A stretch of DNA of 64,000 nt from Cerioporus squamosus. Lineage: Eukaryota > Basidiomycota > Agaricomycetes > Polyporales > Polyporaceae. The notes beneath the pieces were generated by a model. That model was not told the DNA's origin. It did no database searches and saw nothing but the letters and a program-made list of their open reading frames with translations. The stretch is taken from positions 223,575 through 287,574 of the forward strand of contig JABYQS010000028.1 of NCBI GenBank assembly GCA_022592435.1, in the 5' to 3' direction. The stretch's first letter is position 1. Every line of letters begins with the position of its first letter. Below, one piece after another: positions 21,751 to 33,005 of this stretch. A program made the position numbers and the translations under genes.

Positions 21751-24240
21751 ACACGTTTCACAATGTGATCTCTCAATATCAACTTATCAAGTGTGTGCTC
21801 AGCGCTGGTTGCTTGATTCCTTCCTCTCCATCCCCATTCTGTCTATTATATCACCTTTCACTTATTCATCCTACACACTACACTCCTTGCCATGAGAAAG
21901 TGTAACAATTAGTCAAAGCCTGCTGCACCAACCACAGCCCAACCAGCCTTGGCCACTCTGCAGCATTGAACACACACTTAAAGTGTACCTGTCCCTCCTC
22001 CTTCCCTACCTCTGCCCCATTCTAAACCCGAGCCATGTCCAAGAAAGAAGGCAACACTGGCCCATGAGCCAACCCAGCAGCTGGAGCAAGATGCTGCTGT
22101 GATGCTTGCAAATATGCATTCCCAGCATGCTGGTACCATACCCACTCTTGCTCGTGAGCCAAGCCTTCACTCTGGTTCTCTGGTTCTTGTAGCTGCATGC
22201 ACTGTTGGGGTGGCTGAAAAGGGAGAAGAGGCAGACAAAGAGTGGGAGGCAAAGGAGTACCGTGAGAAGGTAGAGGCCGGTGCAATCAGTGATGGGTCGG
22301 GAGGGCAGATCCAACTGGGTCAGGTGGTCAATTTGGTTGATGAGGGCAAGGACACTGGTTCTGCCGGTCCTTGTCAGCTGTTCATGAAGACATATGTGGA
22401 TGCCCAGTGGGATCACATCTTTGCTGAGGCTACCTTGGGTGCTACATTTACTGATAAGGCATTCAAGCCATACACTGCACAGATCAAGGCACCACTGGTT
22501 ACTGCTACACAAGGACTGTGGTAGGGACTGTGGTGGTTATTGAGTGATATATTGCTGAATTATTACCTTTTACTTCTAGCACACTTTGACTTTGAGATCC
22601 CATTCAAGGTCCCATATGGTTTGGCAATGCATGATCTCAACCTCTTTGCCTCAACTCCATAGACCACAGCATGCATTAAGATCACAGACAAGATGGTCCA
22701 CGAGCCATCTTTTCTGTGTCTGGTATACAAGTGTTCATGAGAAGAGAAGAACAGCAGGAAGCCAGTTCTTACCTTGCTCCAGGATGAGGAGGAGTGGAAA
22801 TGTTTAAAGCGGCACATTTGGGTGCACATCATGAATGAATGCTCGAGGAACTGGGGCCAGGGGAGTGTATGACCCTTTACAGATATACCATTGGCCATTC
22901 ACAATGACGGAGGTGCTCATACAGTGGTAGCATAGGTGAGTCACGTACTTCAGCCACTGTCAACTCATTCTTACATCAGCACTCTGTAGGGGTCAATCTA
23001 CCAAGACTGCTAGCACACTGACAGCTCCCTCATCTGTTGCTGCTAGCTCTAGCACTCCGACTATGCCCGCATCTAGCAATCCATTTCCAGAAATTGTGAA
23101 GGATATTAAAGAGAAGCACTTCTGCATAGCATGCCAGCAGCCTTGCGTCGTACTACCTCCGTGCAACCACCGACACCTGACCCTATGGTGGTACATACAT
23201 TCATAATAAAACCATGTTGTACATGCTAAACCTCCACCATCTGTCAGAACACAGAAGTGGCTATAGTTTAAGATTTCCTGGAGGTCTTGAAGAACTCACT
23301 TCCAGAGATCTGCTAGCAAGCAAGAAGCGTGAGAAGAGCCCAGCAGTGGACAAGGCTCACACTGGTCCAGAGTCAGCTCTAAGCAGCACAACAGCCAGCA
23401 CCACTCAGGTCCAAGGTGGTGCTCTGCCTTCTGCACAGATCATAGCCCCAGGAGTTCTGCAGCTTGTCAATAGGCGATTGCTGCCATATGCTGGCACACC
23501 ATATCTTGAAGTGTTTATGCTGCCTCCTTCCACTTCTGCACCAGCATACCCATACATGCCATATCCCCCACCTCCACCTGCATACCCCCCTGCTAGTCCT
23601 GCATATCCAATGTTGCTCTATTCAGTGGGCTCTGCTTACCCTTAGTATACTGCCTTCCTGTCGTTCCCTCCATATCAGCCCCATGCTGCAGCCCCAGCTC
23701 CATATCCTCAATAGACACCTTGACATTATGGTCGATGCTTCTCAGAACCTAGTCATGATGATATCTCACCCACCCCACATCACTACCATACAGGAGCTCT
23801 ACGGTGTGGCGCACCAGCGTGAATGGTCTCTGGTAATCCAGATTCACTCATGGAGCTGGTATACACTGAGTATCAGATGATCAGAGAGACAGAGATTGGT
23901 TACAGTGGTTGGACTTTCATCCGGCATGCAGGGCTGACAATCATAACTACAGCCAGTAGGCTCTGTACTTTAAGCAGAATGGTCTTCTTCATGTAAACAA
24001 TCTGACTGCTTCCTTGACGTGCCCTGCAATCCTCCAGCAGCTCATCCCTGACATGAGCTGTGGAACCACATCCTGATTGCTCTATTGGGCATTATATGAC
24101 AAGTTAAGTAGTTCCTTCCAGCTCTTCACTTGTTAAGTTCATATAAACTCTCTCTGCCATCATTCCGCATCATACTATACTAGACACACTTTAATAAAAC
24201 CAATAATTTTTTTCTGTAAACTGAGCAGCACTGTGAGTCA
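21751..24240 (+). pseudogene. Long degenerate coding-like region, origin unknown
   Basis: Plus-strand open segments run in order but are broken by many stops. 22099-22524 is 141 aa, charged. 22570-22950 holds F-E-I-P-F-K-V-P-Y-G. 22985-23200 has C-I-A-C-x(8)-C-N-H-R-H, a zinc-binding look. 23214-23645 is proline/tyrosine-rich with repeated A-Y-P. 23840-24070 holds E-I-G-Y-S-G-W-T-F-I-R-H-A-G. Several junctions look like former introns. I do not recognise the protein. It may be a decayed host gene or a second ORF of a transposon. Confidence is for degenerate coding origin only. Confidence 0.4.
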
Positions 24241-25010
24241 ACTATGACATATTACAAACAACATCTAGATTATATAGATCCACTGTGATGAAAGAACAAA
24301 TGTGCATGTGCAGGCATGATTGCATAGACCACACCCAGAAGCATATGATGAGCCTCCAAGTCATCCTCAGGGTTGGCATTGGTTGTGCTAGAGTGGGCAA
24401 AGTGTGGATGGTGCCATGGTGGCGGCACACATATACCTTGATAATCAAGAATACTGAGTGCCTGTTCAATTGGGTTGAAGTCAGGCGAGTATGTCAGCAG
24501 GAATTCAATCTGGATTACACTACAGTACTCTTAGACTGGCAAGCACACTAGATATGCAATGTAAGACCCACTGAGCTTCAATCAATTCAATTATATCTGG
24601 AGACTTATAGATTTGGGCATTATTCATGACAATGACCAAGTTCAAAGCAGATATGGCTGCATCTGATCCAGAAGGCCTGTGATGAACCCAATGAAACATT
24701 CTGTGTTGAACGTGCCCTCAATTACATGGCAATAGAGCATGCCGTCCAAACCAGGAGCAGAGAGAACTGAATATCTGGTAAAGGAAAACAATTCCATGAG
24801 CAGAAGACCCGGTGGACATAGACAGGAGCACATACCACTTTTCTTGAACATAGAAGCAACTGCAGACAGCCTGTCTTTCCTTGAAAGCCCATGCATAGCC
24901 ACAGTACGTGGTCTGCCTGTTGTATGAGCTCTCGTCAATGAAGACAAGCTGTTCTGGCTCATACAGAGCACCCATGCAGCATGTAGCTCATCTGCTTCTC
25001 TTCACTCCAC
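24240..25010 (-). pseudogene. DDE_3/mariner-like transposase remnant
   Basis: Minus-strand segments match the second half of agaricomycete DDE_3 transposases. F-I-D-E-S-S-Y-N-R-Q-T (about 24945) is the first catalytic Asp motif. L-D-G-M-L-Y-C-H-V-I-E-G-T-F-N-T-E follows (24690-24740). The second catalytic block reads V-I-V-M-N-N-A-Q-I-Y-K-S-P-D-I-I-E where M-D-N is normal. Y-S-P-D-F-N-P-I-E lies near 24480. A frameshift near 24655 and further changes break the frame. The second Asp to Asn change alone should abolish activity. The N-terminal DNA-binding half is missing. Confidence 0.8.
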
Positions 25011-25066
25011 TCTATTGCCACTTTTGTGATCTGAATATAATTACTGAGCTGTAAAGCATGTAAAGT

Positions 25067-25170
25067 AGTGATGCAGGGTCTAGTCTGGTCTGGTCTTTTG
25101 ACCATATTTGGTCAGGACTGGGACTGGGACTAGAACTGGACTGGTTCTGACTGTCCGGACCATGGGGGAC
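25067..25170. repeat. Fragment related to the TIR element at 9925
   Basis: Begins TAGTGATGCAGGGTCTAG, close to the left end of the 9925-10586 element (TAGTGCTGCAGGGTCGGG). It continues with the same kind of gactggtc/ggtctggtc words up to gtccggaccatgg. No right terminal repeat is present, so it is a truncated relative. Confidence 0.5.
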
Positions 25171-26360
25171 CCTCCGCCAGAATCCGGCGGATTAAACGCC
25201 CATCCGGCGGATGTCAAACACTGGTATTCCTCCTACTAGGCTTGCCACACTTGTCCCCAATCCTGCTACTCTCGCTCGCTTCAATTTAACACTAGACACA
25301 ATGTATACGGCCATATGTACTTTCTAATGAGATACTATTGACCTTGTGATACGCGATATAGTTCTACTCGTCGCAGGGCTCTCAAGCGCATCCACACCAG
25401 CTCAACCGGAAACAACCTAGGTTAGTTCATTCAGAGTGTGGTGTATAAGTTGGTAAGACTTTTCATCTACTTGCAGAAGAGCAGTCACTATCTTCGCGAA
25501 TACACCCGTTGGTGAAGTACTACTTACAGCTTTTTTGTCAGGTTTCTTAGGTATTGTCTTCTGGTCTTACTTCAACATCGCACATAGTACTGACTTGGAC
25601 AACTCACTCACCTCACCTTGACAGCTGTCTAGTAACTCCCACTTTCTGTGCACATCACCCTCTATTTGCTCAACACTAGAGCAGAAGGGCCATGGCATAG
25701 TAGTGAAACACCCCAGCATGGGTACGCATTCCCCCCAGGTAAGCTTTTTGTATCCCATGCTAGCTCGCTTATTTGCTGGGCTAACGCGATTGCAAACATT
25801 CCTAGCACACATACATCTCAACCTGGCGCACAAACAACTAACGCTCCACCCTAGGCCAGAAACGTCCCAGGCGTAGGTCCTTGCCAATATCCGTCAGCCA
25901 CCTCAACGATCTTGGGATGGCATCGACGTACCTGTATTCTTCACAAGTTCACCATCATGCATGCCCTCCCCTCGTTCACTTTAAGCTGCCATTTGAGCGT
26001 AGGACAGTTTGTGACCGGCCATGTATCCTTCGTCTGCATGTACAGATCCAGTTCGTCCATGCAATCGTTGCTCAAGTCTGTCGTGCACCCTGAGTGCCTT
26101 CTCGTTACGCTCAGGTACGTGTTTGCTCCAGGCTAGCATGTTTTCCCTCGCACATTTTCGCTCCAGCCTGGGATGTTTTTGCTCAAGCATGTTTGCCTCG
26201 TGCTCACTGCACTATCAGATCCAGGTGCCTCCTGATCAAAATGATGATACCGACTTCCTCTCTCGCCTTCAAGCTCTGCAACCTATATGACTCTCTCAAT
26301 GACGCCATGCCTCTACTTCACGACATAACCCAGTGACTGTCAACATACGCGATTGAACTA
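25171..26360. other. Unassigned sequence
   Basis: Only short ORFs (60-106 aa) without domains or splice support. It abuts the 3' end of the dead Copia element, where a 3' LTR would be expected. None matching the 30942-31128 LTR was seen. Confidence 0.45.
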
Positions 26361-26365
26361 TATGT

Positions 26366-29300
26366 TCAACTCACTTCTATGCAACTCACTGTCTTCCTCG
26401 AAGCAGCTCTCCACCTCCTGCCTGCCATAACTCTCAAGCGGCCTCGAACCACCACCGATACCCCTCCCCTCCCTGACAAAGTTCGCAATCTACTCAGTGT
26501 CCAGGTGAAGCTTCCAACTGCTGGCATCAATGCACTATGGAAGGCCTTGGGCGATCTCGTACTGCAAGCCGTCCCACGAGTGATGGGCGCACCGGCAAGC
26601 AAGAAGACTTGGCCTGAGATGGACTTGCGATCGTCCAGGTGATTTCCCCAGTCAGCGTCCGAGTACCCAATGGGCGCAATCCGGTCTTCGCATACATGGT
26701 AGGTGATGCCAAGAGTGCGCGTTCCCTTGAGATAACAGAGGATGTGCTTGGCAGCAGTGAGATGCACGGGGCCCAGGTTGCTAGCATACTGTCTGAGCTA
26801 TTGGACAGCGTGCGCGATATCCGGGCGCGTTCCCATCGCGGCGTACATGAGCGAGCCAACAATGGACTGGTAGAGTGTCTGGAGTTCCGGGTCTGCGGTG
26901 CCTTCATAGACGCGAAGCCGGACATTCGGGTCCAGGGGTGTGTCGACGGGATTTGCATCGGCCATACCAAAATGAGTGAGCAGGCGGTCGAAGTACTGAG
27001 TCTGACAGATGGTCAGTGTGCCCACGTGCTGCTCGTCCTGGTCAGCTTTGATGCCCACGATCTGTCGCACCTTTCCAAGCTTGGAAATCTCAAAATGCTT
27101 GTCCAGCTCTTTGCAGAGGGCCTCGGAATCTGCGGGACTTGATGTGAGTGTGAGCATGTTGTCTACATGACAGCCGACGATCCAGATCTTGCTGCCAGAA
27201 GTGCAGATGTAGACGCACTGGTCCGAGATGAGACGTCTGAAGCCGATCTTGGCAAACGATGTGTCCAACTCGGTGTTCCACTCTCGTCCGGACTGTTTGA
27301 GTCCATAGAGCGTTCAGAGGAGGTGGCAAGCGTCATCGTGGCCGTTCTCATACATCGGGGGCTGACGCATGTAGATCTCCTTGTGGAGATGGCCATTCAG
27401 GTACACGCCCACAACGTCCACGACTTGCATGTCGAGCTTGAGGATCGTGCCAAGTGCGAGGAGGATCCAGATTGTTTCAAGTTGGACAACTGGTGCAAAG
27501 GTCTCGACATAGTCAATTCTGGGGATCTGAGAGAATCCCTGCGCCACCAGTCGAGCCTTGTACTTGACAATCCGGCCTTCAGCATTGCGCTTCAGGCTAA
27601 AGACCCATTTGCAGCCGATGGGCTTCCGATCTGTTGGGCACGGTGTCAGCTGGTACGTTTCGAGGCACTCAAGCTGGGCGATCTCGCGGTCCATCGCAGA
27701 CTTCCACTCGGGCCAGTCTGGGCGCGATTGAGCGTCTGCAAGGGACTGCGGGTCGTCACTGGTATTGATGATCAGCTCGTAGTCCTTGTTGTCGTCTTTG
27801 ACAGCGACATTGGACGTATTGGGCACAATGTGCTCCCAACTGGAGGGCACTCGTTGTGCGGAAGGGTTGTTGATTGGACGGAAAACTCCCGGGTGTCCTT
27901 GTGCGATGGCGTGATAGTCGGAGCGCCCAGTGGCTGCGAACTGGTTTGCTTGTCGCGTGCTCGAGCACAGCGGAATGCGGGATGGGGATGGTTTGCCGGA
28001 CTGGGATGTGTCAGGTACAGGCACGCTTGGGACGCCCAAAGGTGGCTGCTCGCGGTTGTAGCCTGCTCCCCCTCAGCCGGCGGAGGGGTGTCGATCGAGG
28101 GCTCCCCCTCAATCTTGACCTGTCCCTTGTCAAAAATCACATTGCGTGATGTCAGGACCTGACACGTCTCCAGATTGTAGTAGCGGTAAGCACGGGATTC
28201 CTCCAAGAATCCCATGAACTTACATGGCTTCGACTTGCGAGCGAGCTTGTGCAAGGCTGTGTCCTGTCAGAGGACCCAACAGTCAGGGTCAAACTCCTGC
28301 AAATGTGCGACGTTCGGCTTGCGGCCCCAGAAAGCCTCGAAAGGGGTCTTGTCTGGGAGCGCCTGGGTAGGAGATCAGTTTGCAAGATAGATGGTGTAGG
28401 AGACGGCCTCAGGCCACAGGAAGATGGGGAGGTCGTGCGCGAATAGCATCGCATGGGTGGCATTGAAAATTGTCAGGAATGATCTCTCCGCTATGCCATT
28501 TTGCGCGGACGAATAGGGCTCGGTAGTTCGAGACGAATGCCGTGGGATTGGAGATAAGTTTCAATAGCATCATTAACAAACTCCTTCCCGTTATCCATGT
28601 GTAGCGCCTTCATGCGTTTACCTGCCTGTGTTTTGAGGAAGGCCCGATACGACTGCAAGAAATGCAGTTGCTGCGCCTTGTCACAGGAGAAGAATCGCAC
28701 ACGATGTCGGGAATGGACGTTGGTGTAGACCGTAAGGTACTGTTCACCATTAATGCCTTTGATGTGCACTGGACCCCACATATTGGCGACAGTGAGGTGC
28801 CCGATTTCGGCGACTTCTGTGAGAGACTTCTGGGGGTAGGGTTCCATGCGCTGCTTACCGGCAATGCACGACGGGCATTGTTTGTAAGCTGGTATGGATT
28901 CATCGACATTCATCCCTATAACAAGTCCCTCCGGACAAGAACTTGTCCGGAGGTACTCATGGTTGAGGTGCGTGTAGATCCGGTGCCATTCATCCCAAGT
29001 GCGGGCTGCTAGCGCCGCGAATACGCACTCTGGGTTCGATTCGACTGAGAGCCAGTAGAGGCGGCCGGACTTCGAGCCGGTCGCGATAAGATCTCTGTTT
29101 GGGGCGCGGATCTCGACTTTGTCGCCATGAAAGTGTTAGCTGCAGTGCGCCTCAGAGCGATCACAATGGCCTATGTCGAGCTCTGTGAAGTCTGATACAT
29201 TGACAAAAGCATATCTACACACCTATGTCGAGCTCTGTGAAGTCTGGGGACTCCAGAGCTTGACGAGCGCGCTGTCTACGGTGCGGGTTACATAAGCTAT

Positions 29301-30762
29301 ACAGTACCAGCAGCCACAGCGCCCAGGAAATCAACAAAAGCGAAAAGTAAAAAATCAGTGAAGACCAAGAGGTCGAGTGTTCAATCCCGAAGTGTGCAAA
29401 GAATAAAATATGAAGAAGCGCCAATATCTCGAAGAGGAATGAAGGCATCAAGTAGTCGTGTGGAGCGCCAATAGAGCGCACTGCAATAGTCCCCTGGTGC
29501 AAGTATGGACTTGACGCGGGCACAGGAACTGGAGTTAGAGCTCCGAGTTCAACAGAAAGGCGATGCGCGCACCCCGCTCGGTGATGTGGGATACCAATAC
29601 GAGATTGTGCGTTGCGCCGGGGATGTGCGCGACGTCTGTTAGAGTGAGTTCATTTGTTAATTTGTTGCAGATGTGCGAAATGAGAGGGACGGTTCCGCGC
29701 CCGAGTTGCGGGACTCTGTGGCTGCCCACACCTTTGATTGTCCTGCCCAGGGTCTCCGAGTAGTCGTAGAACGCGATGCGGTCTCGGCAGACGTGCAAGG
29801 TTGCGCCTGAATTGAGGTACCAAGCATTGTTCGCGGCAGCGAGTGCAACCTCATCTGCAGGTGCGGCATCTTCAGCCACCCAGACGGTTCCGAACACCTG
29901 TCCGGGCGGCGCATCGGGAGTGCGGTCGTCGTCACACTGTGAATTGCCCGAGTTTCCGGGCTCGGCAACATTCGTGCGGTGGTGGTTCGAGCGGGTGGAC
30001 AGTCTGTTGGATGCGCGCGCGCTGTTCAGCGGAAGCGGGCGGTGCGCGGCACTTCTCCTGCTTGTGTCCGCATCTGCCGCAGTTGAAGCACGTGAAGCGG
30101 GACTCATCGCGCGCGTTCCGACTGAACAACACGGTTTCCGAGTCCGCGCTGCGCTGCTTGAGGCAACGATCCTCTTGCAGGATGCGCGCGATGAGTTTGG
30201 TGGAGGAAAGTTTTGCAGGCTGCCCAGGTGCCGGTGGTAACAGATCTGCGGGGCCGATCACTCGTATGAATGCGTCCCATGAGTCTGGTAGCGATGTGAG
30301 TATTGTCATAGCAAAGTCCGAGTCGGAGAGCTCCTGCCCGAGGGCATGGAGCTCTGATCGATACGTACGCATTTGACGGAGATGCTCCTCGACATCTCCA
30401 GTGTCGGGACACTGAGCGCGGAAGAGCTTGCGACGTGCGGTGACGATACTGATGGGACCGACAGGCTGGAAGGTCTCGAAGAGGTTGTCCCACACCTCTT
30501 TTGCAGAGAGCGCGTCCTGTGCGTACACGAGAATGTCCTTAGCAAGGCGTAATCGGATAGCGCGTAGTGCTTTTGCATCCTTCTTTTTCCAGTCGGCCTT
30601 CCGAGCATCATCTGTGGGCATGGTCGTGCTGTTGCCGGCGACATATTCCCACAGGTCAAGCTCAGCGAGTATGTCGGTCATCTGGATACACCAGGTGACA
30701 TAGTTGTCGCCCTTGAGGGGCTCGATGCGGTACGCGGAAGTCGAGGATGAGTCTTCTGACAT
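26366..30762 (-). pseudogene. Ty1/Copia retrotransposon gag-pol, inactivated
   Basis: Order on the minus strand: Gag (29932-30762; UBN2-type fold, zinc knuckle C-F-N-C-G-R-C-G-H-K-Q-E-K-C), protease, pre-integrase/integrase (28490-28960), reverse transcriptase (26800-27760) and RNase H (26500-26767; Y-S-D-A-D-W). The order integrase before RT is diagnostic of Copia. The protease active site reads N-S-G-A instead of D-S-G-A. Integrase reads A-N-M-W-G-P where D-x-W-G-P is usual. RT reads H-V-D-N-M instead of Y-V-D-D-M. In-frame stops occur, for example between C-H-L-L and T-L-Y-G-L-K-Q near 27313. A solo LTR (29134-29554) splits the protease-integrase region. Confidence 0.9.
29134..29554 (-). 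mobile_element. 421-bp solo LTR, copy A, inserted in the Copia pol
   Basis: Runs TGTTAGCTGCAG...GAGTTCAACA, with TG...CA ends. It is flanked by perfect 5-bp direct repeats GAAAG (29129-29133 and 29555-29559). Near-identical sequence occurs at 36860-37281 (same direction) and 40051-40472 (opposite). A 24-bp word starting ctatgtcgagctctgtgaag occurs twice inside it. It has no protein-coding capacity worth noting. It must have inserted after the Copia element it interrupts. Confidence 0.88.
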
Positions 30763-30941
30763 ATCGGGGTAGTAACCAGAAGTTAGGGTAAGGGGTAAGA
30801 TTTAGGAACGAGATACAAGGTACGGGATCGCGTGGCATGGCGTGTACGAATACAGAAAGTGATCGTGATCGGAATCGGAATTGGAACGGTTTCGGGATCG
30901 GGAACAGATACGGGGTCAGAGCCTAAGCAGGGCTCATAACC

Positions 30942-31128
30942 TGTCGAGAGTCGAGTGAGGACAACGTAGAGTAGTGAATGAGGATGGCGAAGGTGTTCAC
31001 ATCCTCCTGTATTTATACTGAACCTAATACATTGTCTAGATACTTCTATTCCACTAAGTAAGGCATGTCTGTAATACCAGGCGCACTTTTGTCAGCGCAC
31101 CCTCTTACCGAAGTCGGTATCGCCGACA
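30942..31128 (-). repeat. Probable 5' LTR of the Copia element
   Basis: On the minus strand it begins TGTCGGCG and ends CTCTCGACA (inverted TGTCG/CGACA ends), about 187 bp, with a TATA-like cagtataaataca. It is followed at once by ggttatgagccctgc, in the position of a primer-binding site, then a leader of about 170 bases to the Gag ATG at 30762. The outer boundary is inferred from the inverted ends only, since no second LTR is available for comparison. Confidence 0.5.
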
Positions 31129-33005
31129 CACCGGGAGCTGTTAGTGAGCTCGGACGGCGCTTCGTGCCCTCCAACAAATCAGGCTCTTGCAGCGAGGAAT
31201 CAGCGCATGACCGGCATCGGACAACCGCAGTGGGCTCACGCTTGCGACAATTGCAAAAAGGTTATCCCGCCTCCCCCAGGTTCGCCACCTGACGCATTGC
31301 CTAGTATGTCTGTCTATCCCTCCTTCTATATGCCTATGTATAAGGGCAGCCGGTTGGTCGCGGTTCGATTTACGCATTTAGCATTTTTGCCGCCCGCAGC
31401 GGAGCTTTCCGTACACGCTTCCTCGCTCTTCCATCCTTTCCTCCTATAGTCATCTCTCGTATCTCTACACTACTGGCTTGTCATCCTACGTGTTCTCAGG
31501 ACCCTCTGACATGCAACGCGCGCTTTGAAAGCATAGGAGGCTCTCAAGTGTCGGCTACTTGAGCCACTGCAACCCTCTCATGGCACAAGAAGTCCGGAGG
31601 CCGAAGCTGTCATAGGCATCATGGTATTCAGGAGATCACCTTCAGTAGTGCCCGGTGAGTTTGCTTTTCGTCTGCCATTGGTCTCTCTGGATCCTGGGCA
31701 GAAACACAGCCTACCTGGTAGCCCGTAAGAGCACGTCTGTGCTCGCTTTGTGTCCGCCTCTGTGTGGGCTGTGTACTCACATCCATCGCGTCCCGCAGTT
31801 GTAGTAAGACATATTCTTTCGCTTTCATATCATTGCAACACGTCGTCCTCCAGCATTCTTTCCAGTGCGACACGTCCTGAGAGTCTAGTGGTACCATATT
31901 GAGACGAGTGCGCGTTGCGTGCACCAGTCCATCTCGGGTACCACAAGCTCCGCTCCTGCTAGTACGTACTCGCCCTCTATCACATCATTTTCTGCACACT
32001 TGCTCAGCTGCATCACCTTCTTGCATTCAGCTGTACTAGTACAATGCCACACTCGGTACACTCACGACTCCCCCGCTCCAATATCGCCGCCCTCATATCT
32101 AGAGCAAGAGGACCGTCAACGTCTACGTGCCCATCATTGACAGGAGGACCGGGCAGACATCTTCAAGCTTATCAGGCAGTTGGTACACACATGTGTCGCC
32201 TTCGGGCCTACTCTGCTCGGAGTCTGCCACTTATCCCCCGTTGTGTAACATCATCTCCCGTCACACATCCGTCGTGTTCGCTTGATCAATGGACCTCGAT
32301 CCACAACACCGAACTTCTCCTCCTCGTCATCTTTGCGCAACCCGTCGTGGGAACACTCTCCCGGCCCTTCCTACTCGTCCTTGTCGCTGTTGCTGCGCAA
32401 TCAATCAGCGGTAGCGTGCGCTCAGCTGGGACTCGGACGAATCCCAGTTCACACCAGTCGAAGAGTCCTCCGACAAGGGAGAGTACCAGGAGGCGATTAC
32501 ATCGGCACACTGCACTCATCCGAGATCCCCCTCGACGATGTCAGTGACATGTGCATCGACCCCTCTATGCAGCTGCACCTCTGCGCAAGTCCGATGGGCG
32601 TTTCCCTGATGGTCCGTCACTCTCTATTTAGATTCAGGCTGAGCGCGAGGCTAAGGTATCGGTCAATAGTATACTGATCCTCGTAAATGCTTCTAGTGAT
32701 ACCTGTTCCAACGCTCCTGTAACTCGTTCTTGCAATGACAGATGAACTGATCATGGAGTTGCTGCAAGCCACCATGGCCCGCAAAGTGTTCGCCTATCTG
32801 ACAAGCATTGTGCTGGCCCTCGAAGCTCCGAGCTATGCTTTGATCCGTCGCTTTGATCCATCGCTTCTTATACTTTGAGGACCATGTCAATGCATTGGCC
32901 CGAGATCTGGTGGCGCTTTGAAGGTACGCACTTATAACAACATCGAGTATTAGGACCTCTCGCTCACACTCGTCTCATTCAGCAACCACCCCCTCATTAT
33001 CTACT
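31129..33005. other. Unassigned sequence upstream of the alpha-kinase gene
   Basis: Short open segments on both strands. The one at 31144-31449 (plus) contains W-A-H-A-C-D-N-C-K-K-V, which faintly recalls cysteine-cluster proteins linked to KDZ transposases, but nothing else around it fits. The last 100 bases before 33006 are CT-rich (ctcgctcacactcgtctcattcag), fitting the alpha-kinase promoter/leader. Confidence 0.35.

Noticed and set aside
27167..28162. 331-aa plus-strand ORF
   Set aside because: Lies opposite the Copia RT/integrase region, whose motifs read on the minus strand.
29134..29554. SINE interpretation of the 421-bp repeat because of a B-box-like ggtcgagtgttcaatcccg
   Set aside because: TG...CA ends, fixed length and 5-bp target duplications in two of three copies favour an LTR; no A box at the right spacing and no 3' tail.
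31144..31449. KDZ-associated cysteine-cluster gene
   Set aside because: Only one CxxC-type motif resembles that family; no KDZ catalytic segment or exon chain follows.
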